Shown: positions 22,343 to 31,984 of the stretch, one piece after another
How positions within the stretch are numbered: position 1 is the stretch's first letter
How the letters are laid out: each line of letters starts with the position of its first letter
Assembly (NCBI GenBank): GCA_948567375.1
Contig: OX419758.1
Coordinates: forward strand, 377,001-441,000
Length of the DNA: 64,000 nt
Direction of reading: 5' to 3'
From: Lunularia cruciata
Lineage: Eukaryota; Streptophyta; Marchantiopsida; Lunulariales; Lunulariaceae
Notes under the pieces: generated by a model
The model's input: only the letters and a program-made list of their open reading frames with translations
Database searches by the model: none
What the model was told of the DNA's origin: nothing
Position numbers and translations under genes: made by a program

Positions 22343-24160
22343 ATGACGGAGTTCTTTGGAGATTCTAGAGGAGTTAGCCCTACAGTACGCAGTGGGTTTA
22401 CTCGGAGTGGTGCTCGGTATCAGCCTGTATCTCGGGTCCTAGTGAGGGAGGAGATTGACTCTGAGTTGGAGTTTGACACAGGAGTTGATTCAGTTGAGAG
22501 TGCACTTGGTGTGTCCGCACCATTGTTGTGGGACATGGACGAGATTTATGGGGCCTCCAAAGGCCCTAGGCGTTACTCTAGTACAGTGGGTACCATTGAG
22601 TTGGATGACTTCATCCAGGAGTTTGACAGTTAGTGTGATCTATAGCAGATGCGGAACCCAACTTTGTTCATACCCTTCATGGCATGGAAGGGGTTGTTTC
22701 AGCACTTGGAGGGTCCGCCGATGGATGATTACCATGAGTTCAGGAGAGCTCATTTGGAGGAGATTGAGTTATGGAGACAATATTGGTCTCCACACTATGT
22801 CTCCATCACTTCAGGCTCGGTGGCCAGGAGTAGATTGGATGTACCTACGAGTTCTAGCTCGAGTAGTGTGGGTGGAGCTAGTGGAGGTGCACTAGCTGGA
22901 GATAGTGCTACTACGAGTGGAGGCACCGCTGCATGAGGTGGTGTGGTACGGGGGTTTAACCCCATGGTGGAGTTCTTCCTATGTTTGAGGCAGAACTACC
23001 AGGGAGTGCGGACTGACAAGCTGAGGAGCTTGTAGGAGTTCCAGCAAAAGGCTGGAGAGAGCCTACGCGAGGCATACACTCGCATGAGGTGGCTGATCAG
23101 TTTCACTCATGGAGTTACTGAGGCCCAGGCAGTCCAGTTTTGGTATGGGATACTGGATAGGGAGTTGCAACGTAGAGTTCGTGATGCTACGTTGTTGCAG
23201 GCTACTTTGCCCACTTTGGCAGTAGTCTTTGGTTTGGCTGGGCATATTGAGCTCAACATGGTGGAGGAGAGGGTAGTGACATCTAGATTTGGTAGGGAGA
23301 CCTCATCCACAGTTGTGACTTCTTCTAGAGTGTAGCAGAGTGCACCACGCCCAGTTGGTTTTTGAGGATAAGGTGGACAACCCAGATCCTATGGAGCGAG
23401 TGGAGGGCCTAGTGGAGTTAGACCCTTACCCTCATTTTTGGGTCAGCAGCAGCCAGTGAGTGGTGGTGTTGCTTGTTGGACTTGTGGTGAACCTCACCAT
23501 CGGAGAAAGTGTACTCAAGGCAGCGGACCTAATACCTCTGGTGCATCACAGCCAGCATAGAGGCAGTGTGAGCATTGCCATAGATTTGGTCACACTAGTG
23601 ACCGGTGTTTTGACCTACACCTGGAGTTACGGAGTGGTAGGGTTGCTATGGCAGGTAGTAGAGGAGCTCCAGTTCATGGAGGACAAGGTGGTAGAGGTGG
23701 TGGTAGAGGATCTACACCTAGTAGGGGTGCAGTACCTACCCTTACTTCTGACACAGCTATGGCTACTCGGATTGAGCAGTTGGAGCAGAGATTGGCTAGT
23801 ATGGCTATTGCTCAGAGGAGATCAGATTCGGGTGCTGAGGCTTCCACCTCATATGCTGGTGATAGAGATGCTTTGGACTTCATGTGTGGAGCAGCATAGG
23901 TGGATGCATCTGCAGCAATTACTAGGAGTGCAGTACGTGCTCCAGAGCCTAGAGGAGCATTAGTGGAGTTGGACCCATAGAGAGGAGAGGTTGGGAGACA
24001 GGTCAGACTTCTCCAATCTTTCATACTATCTAAGGCATTAGAGACGACATCCATGGTTCCTAGACGTCCCAGTGCAGGTGTGGTAGGTGGTGATGGAGTA
24101 CATGATGGACTACCTGCTAGTCAGCCACCTAGTACTACACAAATTGAGTCTAGCATGATG
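22343..24160 (+). pseudogene. Element A gag with two zinc knuckles
   Basis: The likely start is the ATG at 22343 (MTEFFGDSRG), which is shared with element B. The gag domain lies around 22640-23330, with RQNYQGVRTDKL and FQQKAGESLREAY. Two knuckles follow: CWTCGEPHHRRKC (about 23476, spacing CX2CX4HX3C) and a canonical CEHCHRFGHTSDRC (about 23570). A Gly/Arg-rich stretch and a short coiled coil (TRIEQLEQRLASMAIA) come next. The frame is interrupted by stops at 22631, 23033, 23333, 23558, 23897 and 23978, mostly TAG where B has CAG. Gag packages the element RNA. Confidence 0.85.
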
Positions 24161-24429
24161 TTGGGGGCGGCTCAGCTGATTATGCGGCATCCTTTGTTTT
24201 CAGCTAGTGACATGTTTACATTGGGAGTTGACCCAGCCCCAGTGTTCCGGTTGGCTTCCATGTTGTGTGAGAGTAGGGATGGTGCAGTTCCTACTACTAG
24301 AGCAGAGGTGGTTGGTAGTGGAGCTGACTTGGTTGAAGAGCATGGGATCCGTTCAGCGACTAGTGGTTTATGGCAAGCAGCAGCGGCTAGACAGGAGGAG
24401 TTGCCAGCTAGACCGGCCTTTGAGAGAGC

Positions 24430-24720
24430 ACGGTTCACACCTGGTGTTGTCCTATTGGATAACCAGAGGGGGATTTTTTGTTTGGTAGGACCTTCAGGGA
24501 AGGTCTATACACCACAGAGAGTCTTGTTAGACTGTGGTGCGCAGCCCCTTATGTTGGGGAAGGCTGCAGTTGTTGGTCTGGAGTTACAAAAGACCGATGT
24601 GGAGAGGTGTCCATTTCAGATCCAGACATCTCTAGGTGGTGGTTCGACATAGTACATCATACGTGGAGAGCTTGTTGTCCAGGTTCAGCCTGGTCATCCG
24701 ACTGATAGCTTGGTGGTGAG
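24430..24720 (+). pseudogene. Element A retropepsin-like protease
   Basis: The active-site segment VLLDCGAQPLMLGK begins at 24521 with the Asp codon at 24530-24532. The family motif is DSGA or DTGA and the Ser/Thr is Cys here, while element B keeps DSGA. The flap and the second hydrophobic strand are plausible downstream. An in-frame TAG (about 24650) follows and is shared with B. It lies directly between gag and the methyltransferase in the same reading direction, as expected for a polyprotein protease. Confidence 0.65.
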
Positions 24721-25237
24721 AGCTTAGGCTATTGCGACGATAGTTGAGTCATATGATGTGCTAGTTGGGGGAGCAGTGTTATACCCCATGGGTTTCAGCA
24801 TTGACTATTGGGAGGAGACAGCCTCTTATAGACCTGGTTGGCAGTCTGGTGAGGGACGAGTATGTCGCCTACCAATACACTTTAGTAGTGGCAGTCTTGG
24901 CTCACTACAGTCCGGGACCATGGCAGCATCAGTTTTGGCTTTCAGCGGTGCAGTTACTTGGCCTGGTGACTTGTTAGAAGGGAACGCCCATGCAGAGGAT
25001 ACTCTAGTACTAGAGGAGATCACTCGGCTTTGGAGTATGAGTGGGATTGTTCCATCCACCTTGGATGTTCCATTGTGGAGTTCAGAGGAGGCATTGCAGC
25101 AACATGCAGATCAGTTAGTGCAGTAGGCTTGGAGTGGAGCCTTCGTACCATCAGGGGATGAGTGTGAGGATGAGCCTCCAGAGGCGATTGCTTTGACACC
25201 TCTAGATACCATACTCATTGCTTGGCAGTATCCAGTA
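24721..25237 (+). pseudogene. Linker between protease and methyltransferase, element A
   Basis: Reading frame conserved with element B but without a recognised domain. It contains YPMGFSIDYWEE (about 24783), a Gly/Ser-rich middle and an acidic stretch GDECEDEPPEAIAL just before the methyltransferase. It could be an RT-independent spacer, or an N-terminal extension of the methyltransferase. Confidence 0.5.
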
Positions 25238-26215
25238 GAGGGGATATACCTATTGGAGTTGTTTGGTGGGATCAGCACCAGACTAGCTATGGTGTTACAG
25301 GCGGGTATTCAAGTACAGAGGGACTTGTATGTAGAGAGAGATGAGACTGATAGGTGAGTCTCTCTACATCATGTGGCACACTTGGCCTATCGGTATCCGG
25401 AGTTATTACCAATATTAGCAGTCAGAGGTTACCAGAAGGCCCTACCAGGAGACATTTCCTTACTAGGGGCGCATGACCTAGAGAGACATGGGCCTATTCA
25501 CTTGGTGATTTTTGGATGGCCATGTCAAGGACATACATATGCGGGCCGTGGTTTGGGTCTTCAAGATCCTCGTTCTGGTGTGTTTTGGGAGATGTTACGA
25601 ATACTACAACATCTCCAGGTTCATCAGTCTGTTTCTCCAACTTACCTTTTGGAGAACGTTCCTTTGATGGGTGATTCTCACACTAGAGTGGTGGCGAGTA
25701 CACATCAGGTCCATTCTTGGATGGGACCTGCTCTATTGTTAGATGCAGCCAGAGTGGGATCACGGGCTCATTGTCTTCATCTTTGGTGGACGAACCTCTT
25801 ACCCAGAGAGGTTCTATAGTGCACTTATGATGGGATTCAGCGACTAAACCACATTCTTGTTGATGATATCTTGGATGTTGGGCGTCAGTCTCAGACAATG
25901 GTAGTGGCTGATAGGTCACCTATGGCAATGGTGAACCTAGTTGGACAGCCTAGAGCTGCATTTCCCACACTCATGAGTTTCCCAGGCTCTCATGCTTTTC
26001 AAGAGGGAGGACCTTGACTTGTTTGGGACTCACAGTTATAGCAGTTGGTGGAGCCCAACGCTGATGAGAGAGCGGGCGATGGGTTTTCGCACCGGTATTA
26101 CCGCTGTTCTCGCAGTGTCAGAGGCATCCAGGCGTCAGGTGTTAGGTCAAGCTATGGACCTGAACTGTTTGACCTGGATTGTGAGCCTTGGCTTGGCAGA
26201 GTAGCGTAGGATGCG
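25238..26215 (+). pseudogene. Element A cytosine-5 DNA methyltransferase, DNMT3-like
   Basis: All main C5-methyltransferase motifs are present in order. Motif I, LLELFGGI, starts at 25250 (S-adenosylmethionine binding). Motif IV, GWPCQGHT, has the catalytic Cys codon at 25523-25525. Motif VI, LENVPLMG, is at about 25649 with the Glu codon at 25652. Motif VIII, SRAHCLHLWWTNL, is near 25760. The motif IX region, ADER followed by MGF, is near 26060-26085. Motif X, LGQAMDLNCLTWI, is near 26140. The short domain (about 320 residues) and the ENV-x-MG and HR-x-WxN style motifs resemble DNMT3 rather than DNMT1/CMT or the rearranged DRM order. Relative to element B it has a 2-bp loss near 26066 and stops at 25124, 25355, about 25817 and 26202. 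It sits between protease and RT in one polyprotein-like array, so it is part of the element and not a flanking gene. Confidence 0.9.
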
Positions 26216-26559
26216 CTTGATAGGCATCACCACTTGAACACTTGTGAGCCATGTGCCTATCGAGACGATTCAGGCACATGCTAGGGGCGATGGACCGAGT
26301 GGACAGGGTATTTTTGGGACACATCCAGTAGCTACCAGGGAGAGTGGTCTACTTGGAGTCCATCCAAGTGAGCGTGGGCTACTTGGATTACACCCTTGGT
26401 CCACATAGGATGTAGCCAGAGGACATGTGGAGCTTGCAGCCAGAGTGGAGGGAGTTTTTCACACAGAGGTTGGGACCTCTAGTGGTTGGGAGCATGACAC
26501 TATTGCTCCCAAGGGCCCAATGTAACAGTCAGTCAATACGTCTTCCACTCCTACTATAG
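26216..26559 (+). other. Spacer between methyltransferase and RT, element A
   Basis: Region of about 340 bases with a repeated phrase (about 26330-26400): GVHPSERGLLGLHPWST-like in one frame. It is conserved in B (about 49700-50030). No domain is recognised; it may be a linker. Confidence 0.45.
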
Positions 26560-27540
26560 TTACAGAGGATACTTGGGAGCCAGATCTTGGACCCAAGCTT
26601 ACTGGAGAGGAAAGACGGAGGGTTTGGAGGTTCTTGAGGAGTCACACGAGTTGTTTTGTCTTCAGTATGAAGGATTTGGGTGCTCTGAAGGGACCTGGTA
26701 TACGGATTGAGTTGACTAGCGACACACCAGTTTTCCGATATGGAGAGGACATTGATTCAAAGCAGGAGTAGTGACCTTTTTGAGGCTGGTTTGGTAGAGA
26801 TTTCACATGGAGAGTATGCATCAGCGACAGTGATGCCAACCAAGAAGGATATGCATGGCAACTATACAGATAGGTGGATGTGTGGAGATTACCATCCTAT
26901 CAACCGACAGACCAAGGCTGATCAATATGCCATGCCTACACCGGAGGAGATTTTTGATGCAATTGGGCATGCAAAGGTCTTCAGTACTTTGGATCTTTGA
27001 GCGGGATATCATCAGTTGCAGAACAGAGAGGAGGATAAGTCCAAGACAACAGTCTGGGCTATTGATCCTCACGGCAAGGATGTGTTATATCAGTGGAGGT
27101 TCTTACCATTTGGGTTGAAGAATGCTCTTGCTGAGTTCTAGAGGGTCATGGATAGGATCCTAGCTGGATTGGATTTTGCTTGGTGCTATATTGATCACAT
27201 TTTGGTTTATAGCACTATTGTGGAGGAGCATGAGAGACAATTGTTGGAGGTGTTTGAGAGGTTGAGATCTCATGGACTCAAACTACATCCTGGGAAGTGT
27301 AGGTTCTTCTATGAGCAGGTTGAGTATTTGGGTCACACTATCTACCCCGGAGGACTTGGTGTTCAGCAGACCAAGGTGGAGGCTATTGCACGTATTCCTC
27401 GGCCTATGGATGTGAGCAGAGTGCGAGCATTCCTTGGGTTGGCAAACTTCTATCGCCGCTATGTTAGAGGATTTAGTGCCATTGCCAAGGCCTTGACGAA
27501 GCTGACTAAGCTTACACAGGAGTGGTGTTGGGGAGATGAG
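26560..27540 (+). pseudogene. Element A reverse transcriptase
   Basis: Motifs in order are MCGDYHPINRQTKAD, FSTLDL (then TGA at 26998 where B has CGA), GYHQL, RFLPFGLKNALAEF (then TAG) and the catalytic loop CYIDHILVYS at 27184-27213. The canonical second Asp is His here (YIDH; codon 27196-27198), so this copy is catalytically dead even apart from its stops. HTIYPGGLGVQQTKVEAI and FLGLANFYRRYVRGFS follow, which are typical of the Ty3 connection region. Confidence 0.9.
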
Positions 27541-27543
27541 TAG

Positions 27544-27999
27544 GAGAGAGCTTTTGTAGAGCTCAAGGAGAGGTTGACATCTGCTCCTATTTTGAGGAGA
27601 GCGATCAGGGGACGACCATTTCAGGTTCACACTGATTGGAGTATGTTGGGGCTTGGAGCGGTGCTCACCCACCATGATGGTGAGGAGAAGGAGTTTGTGG
27701 TGGCCTATGCTAGTCGCTCCAACAATTCAGCGGAGGCAAAGTATAGTTCATATGAGGGAGAGTGCTTGGTAGCTGTTTGGGCAGTAGCACATTTCCGATG
27801 TTACCTATTTGGTAACCCCTTCACTCTCATCACTGATCATCAGCCGCTGAAGTGGTTGATGGAGTCCAACAAGCTTTCAGGGAAGCTTGCACGATGGGCT
27901 CTGATTTTACAGGAGTATGATTTCACGGTTGTTCATAGACCTAGAGTGGTGAACCGTGATGCAGATGGGTTGAGTAGAAACCCATGTCCCAACCAGTAG
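27544..27999 (+). pseudogene. Element A RNase H
   Basis: Frame from 27574 onwards, preceded by an in-frame TAG at 27541 (CAG in B). The Ty3 RNase H acidic residues are all visible: HTDWS (about 27630), GECLVAVWA (about 27760), LITDHQPLKWL (about 27826) and VNRDADGLSR (about 27951). The domain looks intact in this copy and ends at TAG 27997. Confidence 0.9.
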
Positions 28000-28329
28000 G
28001 ATCAGACCGGAGCACGTTGGCATGGTGAGACAGATGAGGAGATGGTGCCAGGTTGGCATGTATCGGCCTTTCTGTGTATATTTGCAGAGGCATTGGTGGT
28101 ATCTCTCTCAATGCATACAGGAGGAGTTATTGAGGTCACAGATCCAGAGAGTGAAGATATCGGTACAAAGTTCAGCGAGACATTCATGATGATGTCTTAG
28201 TGATGGACTATCTTCACACTGGTGTTGTGGGCGGCACAGTTGGGGCCAAGGAGAGAGACCGTGTTCTTCAGCGAGCCAGACGGTTCAGATTGGAGGGTAG
28301 ACACCTTTTGCGTGTATGGGAGGATGGTA

Positions 28330-29290
28330 GAGTGTGAGTAGTACCACTTCCATCACAGAGACCACAGTTGGTCCGTCATGCTCATGAGGAGCTAGGACAT
28401 TTTGGAGTAAAGCGTACATATAGCTTACTCCAGAGTCATTATTGGTGGTGCGATATGCAGACCAAGGTACAGCAGTTTGTTACCAGATGTATGGTTTGTG
28501 ACCGAGTTAGAGCATCATTCAATGCTCCTATGCCACAGTTACACCCATTACCTATCATGGGATTGGGTTACCGTTGGAGTTTGGACTTCGCCGGACCTTT
28601 ACCGCTGACTGTGAGACATCATCGGTATGTTTTGGTGATGGTGGAGCACTTCTCCAAGTGGATTGAGTTGGTGGCACTTCCTGACAAGTCTAGTGAAGAG
28701 ACAGCTTACTCGTTCCTGGATTGAGTTCTTAGTCATTTTGGTGCACCAGCTGAGGTTTTCACTGATCAGGGTACAGAGTTCTTGGGGGAGTTTCAGGTCT
28801 TGTGTGACAAGGCTTTGATTGATCATCGTACAACATCCTGAGATCACCCTGACGCAGATGGCTTAGCAGAGAGAGTGGTTCAGACAGTGAAGAGAGGATT
28901 GCGAAAGTATGGTTTGCAGAGAGGCCACTTGGGAGATTGGATCTCCAATTACCTTGGTTGGCCATGGGCTATCGGTTCAGCCGGCAAGCCTCCTTAGCAT
29001 CCTTCTCTCCATACTTTCTACTCTATGGACAAGATCCAGATTTACCTGCAGCCATTCGTCGAGATGCTACTGTAGTTTTGGACTTGGATGACCCCGATGT
29101 ATGGATGAGCACATGTTCTCAACAGGTAGAGATCTTTCGGAGAGTGATGCCGATGGCTTTTGAGCACTTGGCGATTGCTTAGCATAGAGATACTTTACGC
29201 TATGCTACCATTTGAGGAGGAGGTTATAGACCCTCGATCCGTCAATTTCATCCAGGCGACTATGTATATCTACAGCAGACAGCACCGACA
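28330..29290 (+). pseudogene. Element A DDE integrase
   Basis: Zinc-binding HHCC: HAHEELGHFGVKRTY (about 28377) and CMVCDRVRA (about 28490). The catalytic core has SLDFAGPLPL (first Asp, about 28580), VFTDQGTEF (second Asp, about 28760) and LAERVVQTVKRGL (Glu, about 28865). GYRFSRQASLASFSPYFLLYG (about 28965) is the typical Ty3 core tail. Stops at about 28337, 28722, 28839 and 29180 and a frame change near 28935 break it. The flanking 4-bp duplication fits a DDE integrase. Confidence 0.9.
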
Positions 29291-29439
29291 ACACTTGATG
29301 TTTCTACAGGCCGCACTATCTTGAGAGTGCACGAGGTTTTTCCATCTTGAGTCCTTGTGTTAGAAGGACGTGATGGTGATGTTTGGAAGGATCATGTGCA
29401 CAATTGTGCGCCATGCCACCTCCCAAACATTGATGGTAC

Positions 29440-29620
29440 TATGGACCCAAGCTTGGCACTTGTATGTGCAGGCTTGAGGTGTATGTTATGTGGCTCTTTT
29501 GGTGGAGCTGCTACTATATTAGTGTGTGATAGTTGTTTGAGAGGATGGCATATGGCATGTATGACTCCTCCCCTCACGGTGGTTCCTCAGGGACAGTGGG
29601 TATGTTCTCGATGTACTTGA
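29440..29620 (+). pseudogene. Element A PHD finger at the C-terminus of integrase
   Basis: Perfect C4HC3 pattern: CMLC, then CDSC, then WHMAC, then CSRC, with the conserved Trp two residues before the seventh ligand (GQWVC). PHD fingers bind histone H3 tails, often according to Lys4 state. It takes the position of the chromodomain found in chromovirus integrases, so a targeting role is a reasonable inference. The domain itself is intact here, but the upstream frame is broken (TGA about 29349). The same finger is present in B (46613-46800) and C (45064-45220). Confidence 0.9.
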
Positions 29621-29790
29621 CCTATAGCTAGTTCATTCTTTATATGGTATAGATTGCAGACAAGCGATTAACGATGGGGCTCCATAGCACCCGGCCTCCT
29701 GATCTTTTGCCCATTAGAGGGTATACCATATACTTAGAGTAGATGGCTATCTGGAGTTAGAGGGACCTAACCACCAGCTAGGGGGGCAAT
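29621..29790 (+). other. 3' untranslated part and polypurine tract of element A
   Basis: After the PHD stop at about 29618 there is no coding capacity. The tract AGCTAGGGGGGCAAT (29776-29790) lies directly before TGTGGCAC of repeat B1 and is the likely plus-strand primer. Confidence 0.75.
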
Positions 29791-29895
29791 TGTGGCACTT
29801 TAGAGTCTATGTATGACTTATGTGTGAGTTGTGCTTCTATAGTGTATGATGTTGACAGCGATGTATGTTGTGTAGCGATGTATATACGCATGACA
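29791..29895 (+). repeat. Terminal repeat part B1 of element A
   Basis: 105 bp from TGTGGCACTTTAGAG to GCATGACA, near-identical to B2 (30347-30452). It follows the polypurine tract directly. Confidence 0.9.
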
Positions 29896-29897
29896 AC

Positions 29898-30346
29898 TTT
29901 CACGCCATTTGTAGTTCCGCATCTAGATGCTCGGACACTGGAGTTCCAGTGATAGTAGTTAGAGTTATTCTAGCAATTTCTTAGAGACTACTTTCCGACG
30001 GTTAGATTTTGTGTTTGGGGTACTGACTTCACGGTGGGGCCCACCGTCACTTTGCACCGTTTGCACCGTCAAGTGTGCCGTCAGCGGGACCGTTAGGGTT
30101 TCAGAGCTAGCTCAAGTCCAGGGGGTATAGTTTTGAAGTGAGCTCCAGAGAGCTCACTTCTTTGATGTTGAGCCTTTGAGTTCCTGACTATGGTGGACAG
30201 AGGCCGGCGAGCGTCACCTGGATTCTCTATGCTTGAGTGGGTGTGGCTTGACTGTAATTAGTGCCCAATTGTTGGCAGTTTATAGAGTGATAGATCAAGT
30301 ACTGATCTGAGTTGAGTTGAGTTGAGAATGTTAAGCAATCTGATTA
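29898..30346 (+). repeat. Terminal repeat part A2 of element A
   Basis: 449 bp from TTTCACGCCATTTGTAG to AATCTGATTA, matching A1 (20557-21001). It is separated from B1 by two bases, and the start has decayed from TGTC to TTTC. Confidence 0.9.
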
Positions 30347-30452
30347 TTGTGGCACTTTAGAGTCTATGTATGACTTATGTGTGAGTTGTGCTTCTATAGT
30401 GTATGATGTTGACAGCAATGTATGTTGTGTAGCAATGTATATACGCACGACA
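30347..30452 (+). repeat. Terminal repeat part B2 of element A
   Basis: 106 bp from TTGTGGCAC to CACGACA, identical in layout to B1. Its end is the true right end of the element, because CTAC (30453-30456) repeats the left flank. Confidence 0.9.
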
Positions 30453-30456
30453 CTAC

Positions 30457-30594
30457 CTAAGAGATCAAATACACAACCAAGAAGAACTAATTTGGTTACT
30501 TTGCTTTGTATTGGATATTTTTGAATTGTATCTCTACGGGAACAAACTTTACTTACCTAATTACCGCATAAGTGATATTTGTCGGGTTGTCACA
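30457..30594 (+). repeat. Solo LTR L, segment 3
   Basis: It completes the LTR broken by element A and ends GTCGGGTTGTCACA. ATACT (30595-30599) then pairs with GTACT before 15712. Confidence 0.7.
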
Positions 30595-30599
30595 ATACT

Positions 30600-31800
30600 C
30601 AAGCATGTCGCTCAATATGAGGCATCCCACTCTCATTCTTTCAAAAACCAAAGAAATCAAGAGAAGAAAAGCAAGAAGCCTAGACAAAAAGCTTCTTGCA
30701 ATACATCTCCTTCTTTAGAGGAATCCTCCACATCTTCAAGTTCTTCTTTGGAATCCAAAGAAGATCTAAAGCTCAAAAGAATACAAAGGTAGGGAGGAAC
30801 AAAACCATTAACACCTCCAACAAAGAGTGTAAATAAGATTGATAATAAGCTAGAGACTCTTATAAAAGAGTCTGCAAATTCTAAGATTCAAGTGATTGGG
30901 GCAAAGGATTGAAGAAAGCCTCCTTCATTTGGCCGACCAAATGTATGGTGCACTATGTGTGGCAAATCAAGCCATGCCAACACGGAGTGTTTGACTTAAA
31001 ATGCTTTTCTAGTGCAACAAATTGATTGAGGTCTAGGCTGGGACCAAAGTGAGAAAGAAGAGGTAGTGTACCAAACCCAAGAGGTACAACCTCAGGTGAG
31101 CACATTGTATTAAGGTCCAAGGTATGCACCAAGGAAGTACAACAACAATTCTTTCTAATAAAGACCACAAATGGGCAGCCAAAATAGGCCTCAAAATGTT
31201 GCATAGAGTGTTTGTTATAATTGTGGCTCTATGAACCATTGGTCTTTAAATTGTCCTAAGCCAAGGCGTTAGGTTGGGTATGTTCCATTGTGTGGAAATT
31301 GTAAAAGATTGGGCCACATGGGTAATCAGTGTCTGCAAGCACCCAACCTAAAGCCATTGATAAAGTGTGTACATACTCCAACTAAATTTGTTGCAATTCA
31401 GTCAAAAGAAGATACTAACATAAATTGCATAACGCTTCAGGAAGAGAGACCTCAAGAAGGAAGTCTAGCTTTGGAAGGAGAATGGCCAAATCTCAAAATT
31501 TTGAAGGTTGAGACACTCTTGGGCAAGAAGAAGCATGACCTAAAAGTGCGTACTACTTCTTTGTCTTCCCAAAAGGCAAAGAGACTACACTTGAAAGCTA
31601 TTCTTTCTACAAAGGAGGAGAAGATCTTAGCCAAAGCTAAAGCCAAAAGCCTTGTAGAAAGAAATCCAAGAGGTGGTACAAAGAACTCAAGAGATGAGTT
31701 TGGAGGAAAGTATGAGGACAAAGCCTCCAATGTTTTTGGCAAACATCAAATCCAAAATAAAGGATCTGATCCAAGCTGAGGTTGGTAAACTCAAAAACCT
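30600..31800 (+). pseudogene. Element F gag region with three zinc knuckles
   Basis: The frame starts in LKHVAQYEASHSHSF. Ser/Lys-rich linkers are followed by three CX2CX4HX4C knuckles: CTMCGKSSHANTEC (about 30954), CYNCGSMNHWSLNC (about 31213) and CGNCKRLGHMGNQC (about 31291). The region 31288-31779 is an open frame rich in Lys. In-frame stops (about 30790, 30910, 30997, 31027) break the rest. Three knuckles and the later RT motifs fit an Athila/Tat-like branch of Ty3 elements. Confidence 0.7.
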
Positions 31801-31984
31801 TGGGTCAAGACTACCAGTACTCTGGTCACTATCATGAAGCACCCTAAAGTCCAATTTGAACAAGAAGAGAATTCAAATCCAAAGACAAAGGCAAAGAAGG
31901 TGGAGTTAGGAGGAGTACCCCAATATGGTATCATATTGGGGTATCCACAAATGCTAATGTAACATTTATGCAATAGTGGGAGGA

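Larger units (their letters stand above)
20557..30452 (+). mobile_element. Element A: Ty3-type retrotransposon encoding a DNA methyltransferase and a PHD finger
   Basis: The 9,896-bp element is flanked by perfect CTAC duplications (20553-20556 and 30453-30456); the empty site TTTCTACCTAAGAG matches related LTRs (for example TTTCTACCTGAGAG near 11990). Gene order is gag, retropepsin, DNMT3-like methyltransferase, RT, RNase H, DDE integrase, PHD. The termini are TGTC...GACA. Terminal repeats are arranged A1 at the left and B1-A2-B2 at the right. All genes contain stops or frameshifts. Element B is a second full-length copy on the opposite strand. Confidence 0.92.

Noticed and set aside
25373..25819. 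A host DNA methyltransferase gene at this locus
   Set aside because: It lacks introns, is preceded by gag/protease and followed by RT in the same direction, lies inside an insertion with a perfect target duplication, and recurs in the same context in element B.
23033..29182. TAG used as a sense codon (genetic code change) in element A
   Set aside because: Element B has CAG at the same places and carries its own different stops; the host gene reads normally. Decay by C-to-T change is simpler.
29440..29620. RING finger instead of PHD
   Set aside because: Ligand order is Cys4-His-Cys3 with a Trp two residues before the seventh ligand, which is the PHD pattern.
20557..30452. A tyrosine-recombinase (DIRS/PAT/Ngaro) element, because of the split direct repeats
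   Set aside because: The integrase has the HHCC finger and D, D, E catalytic residues of Ty3 type, no tyrosine-recombinase motif was seen, and a 4-bp target duplication is present, which those elements do not make.
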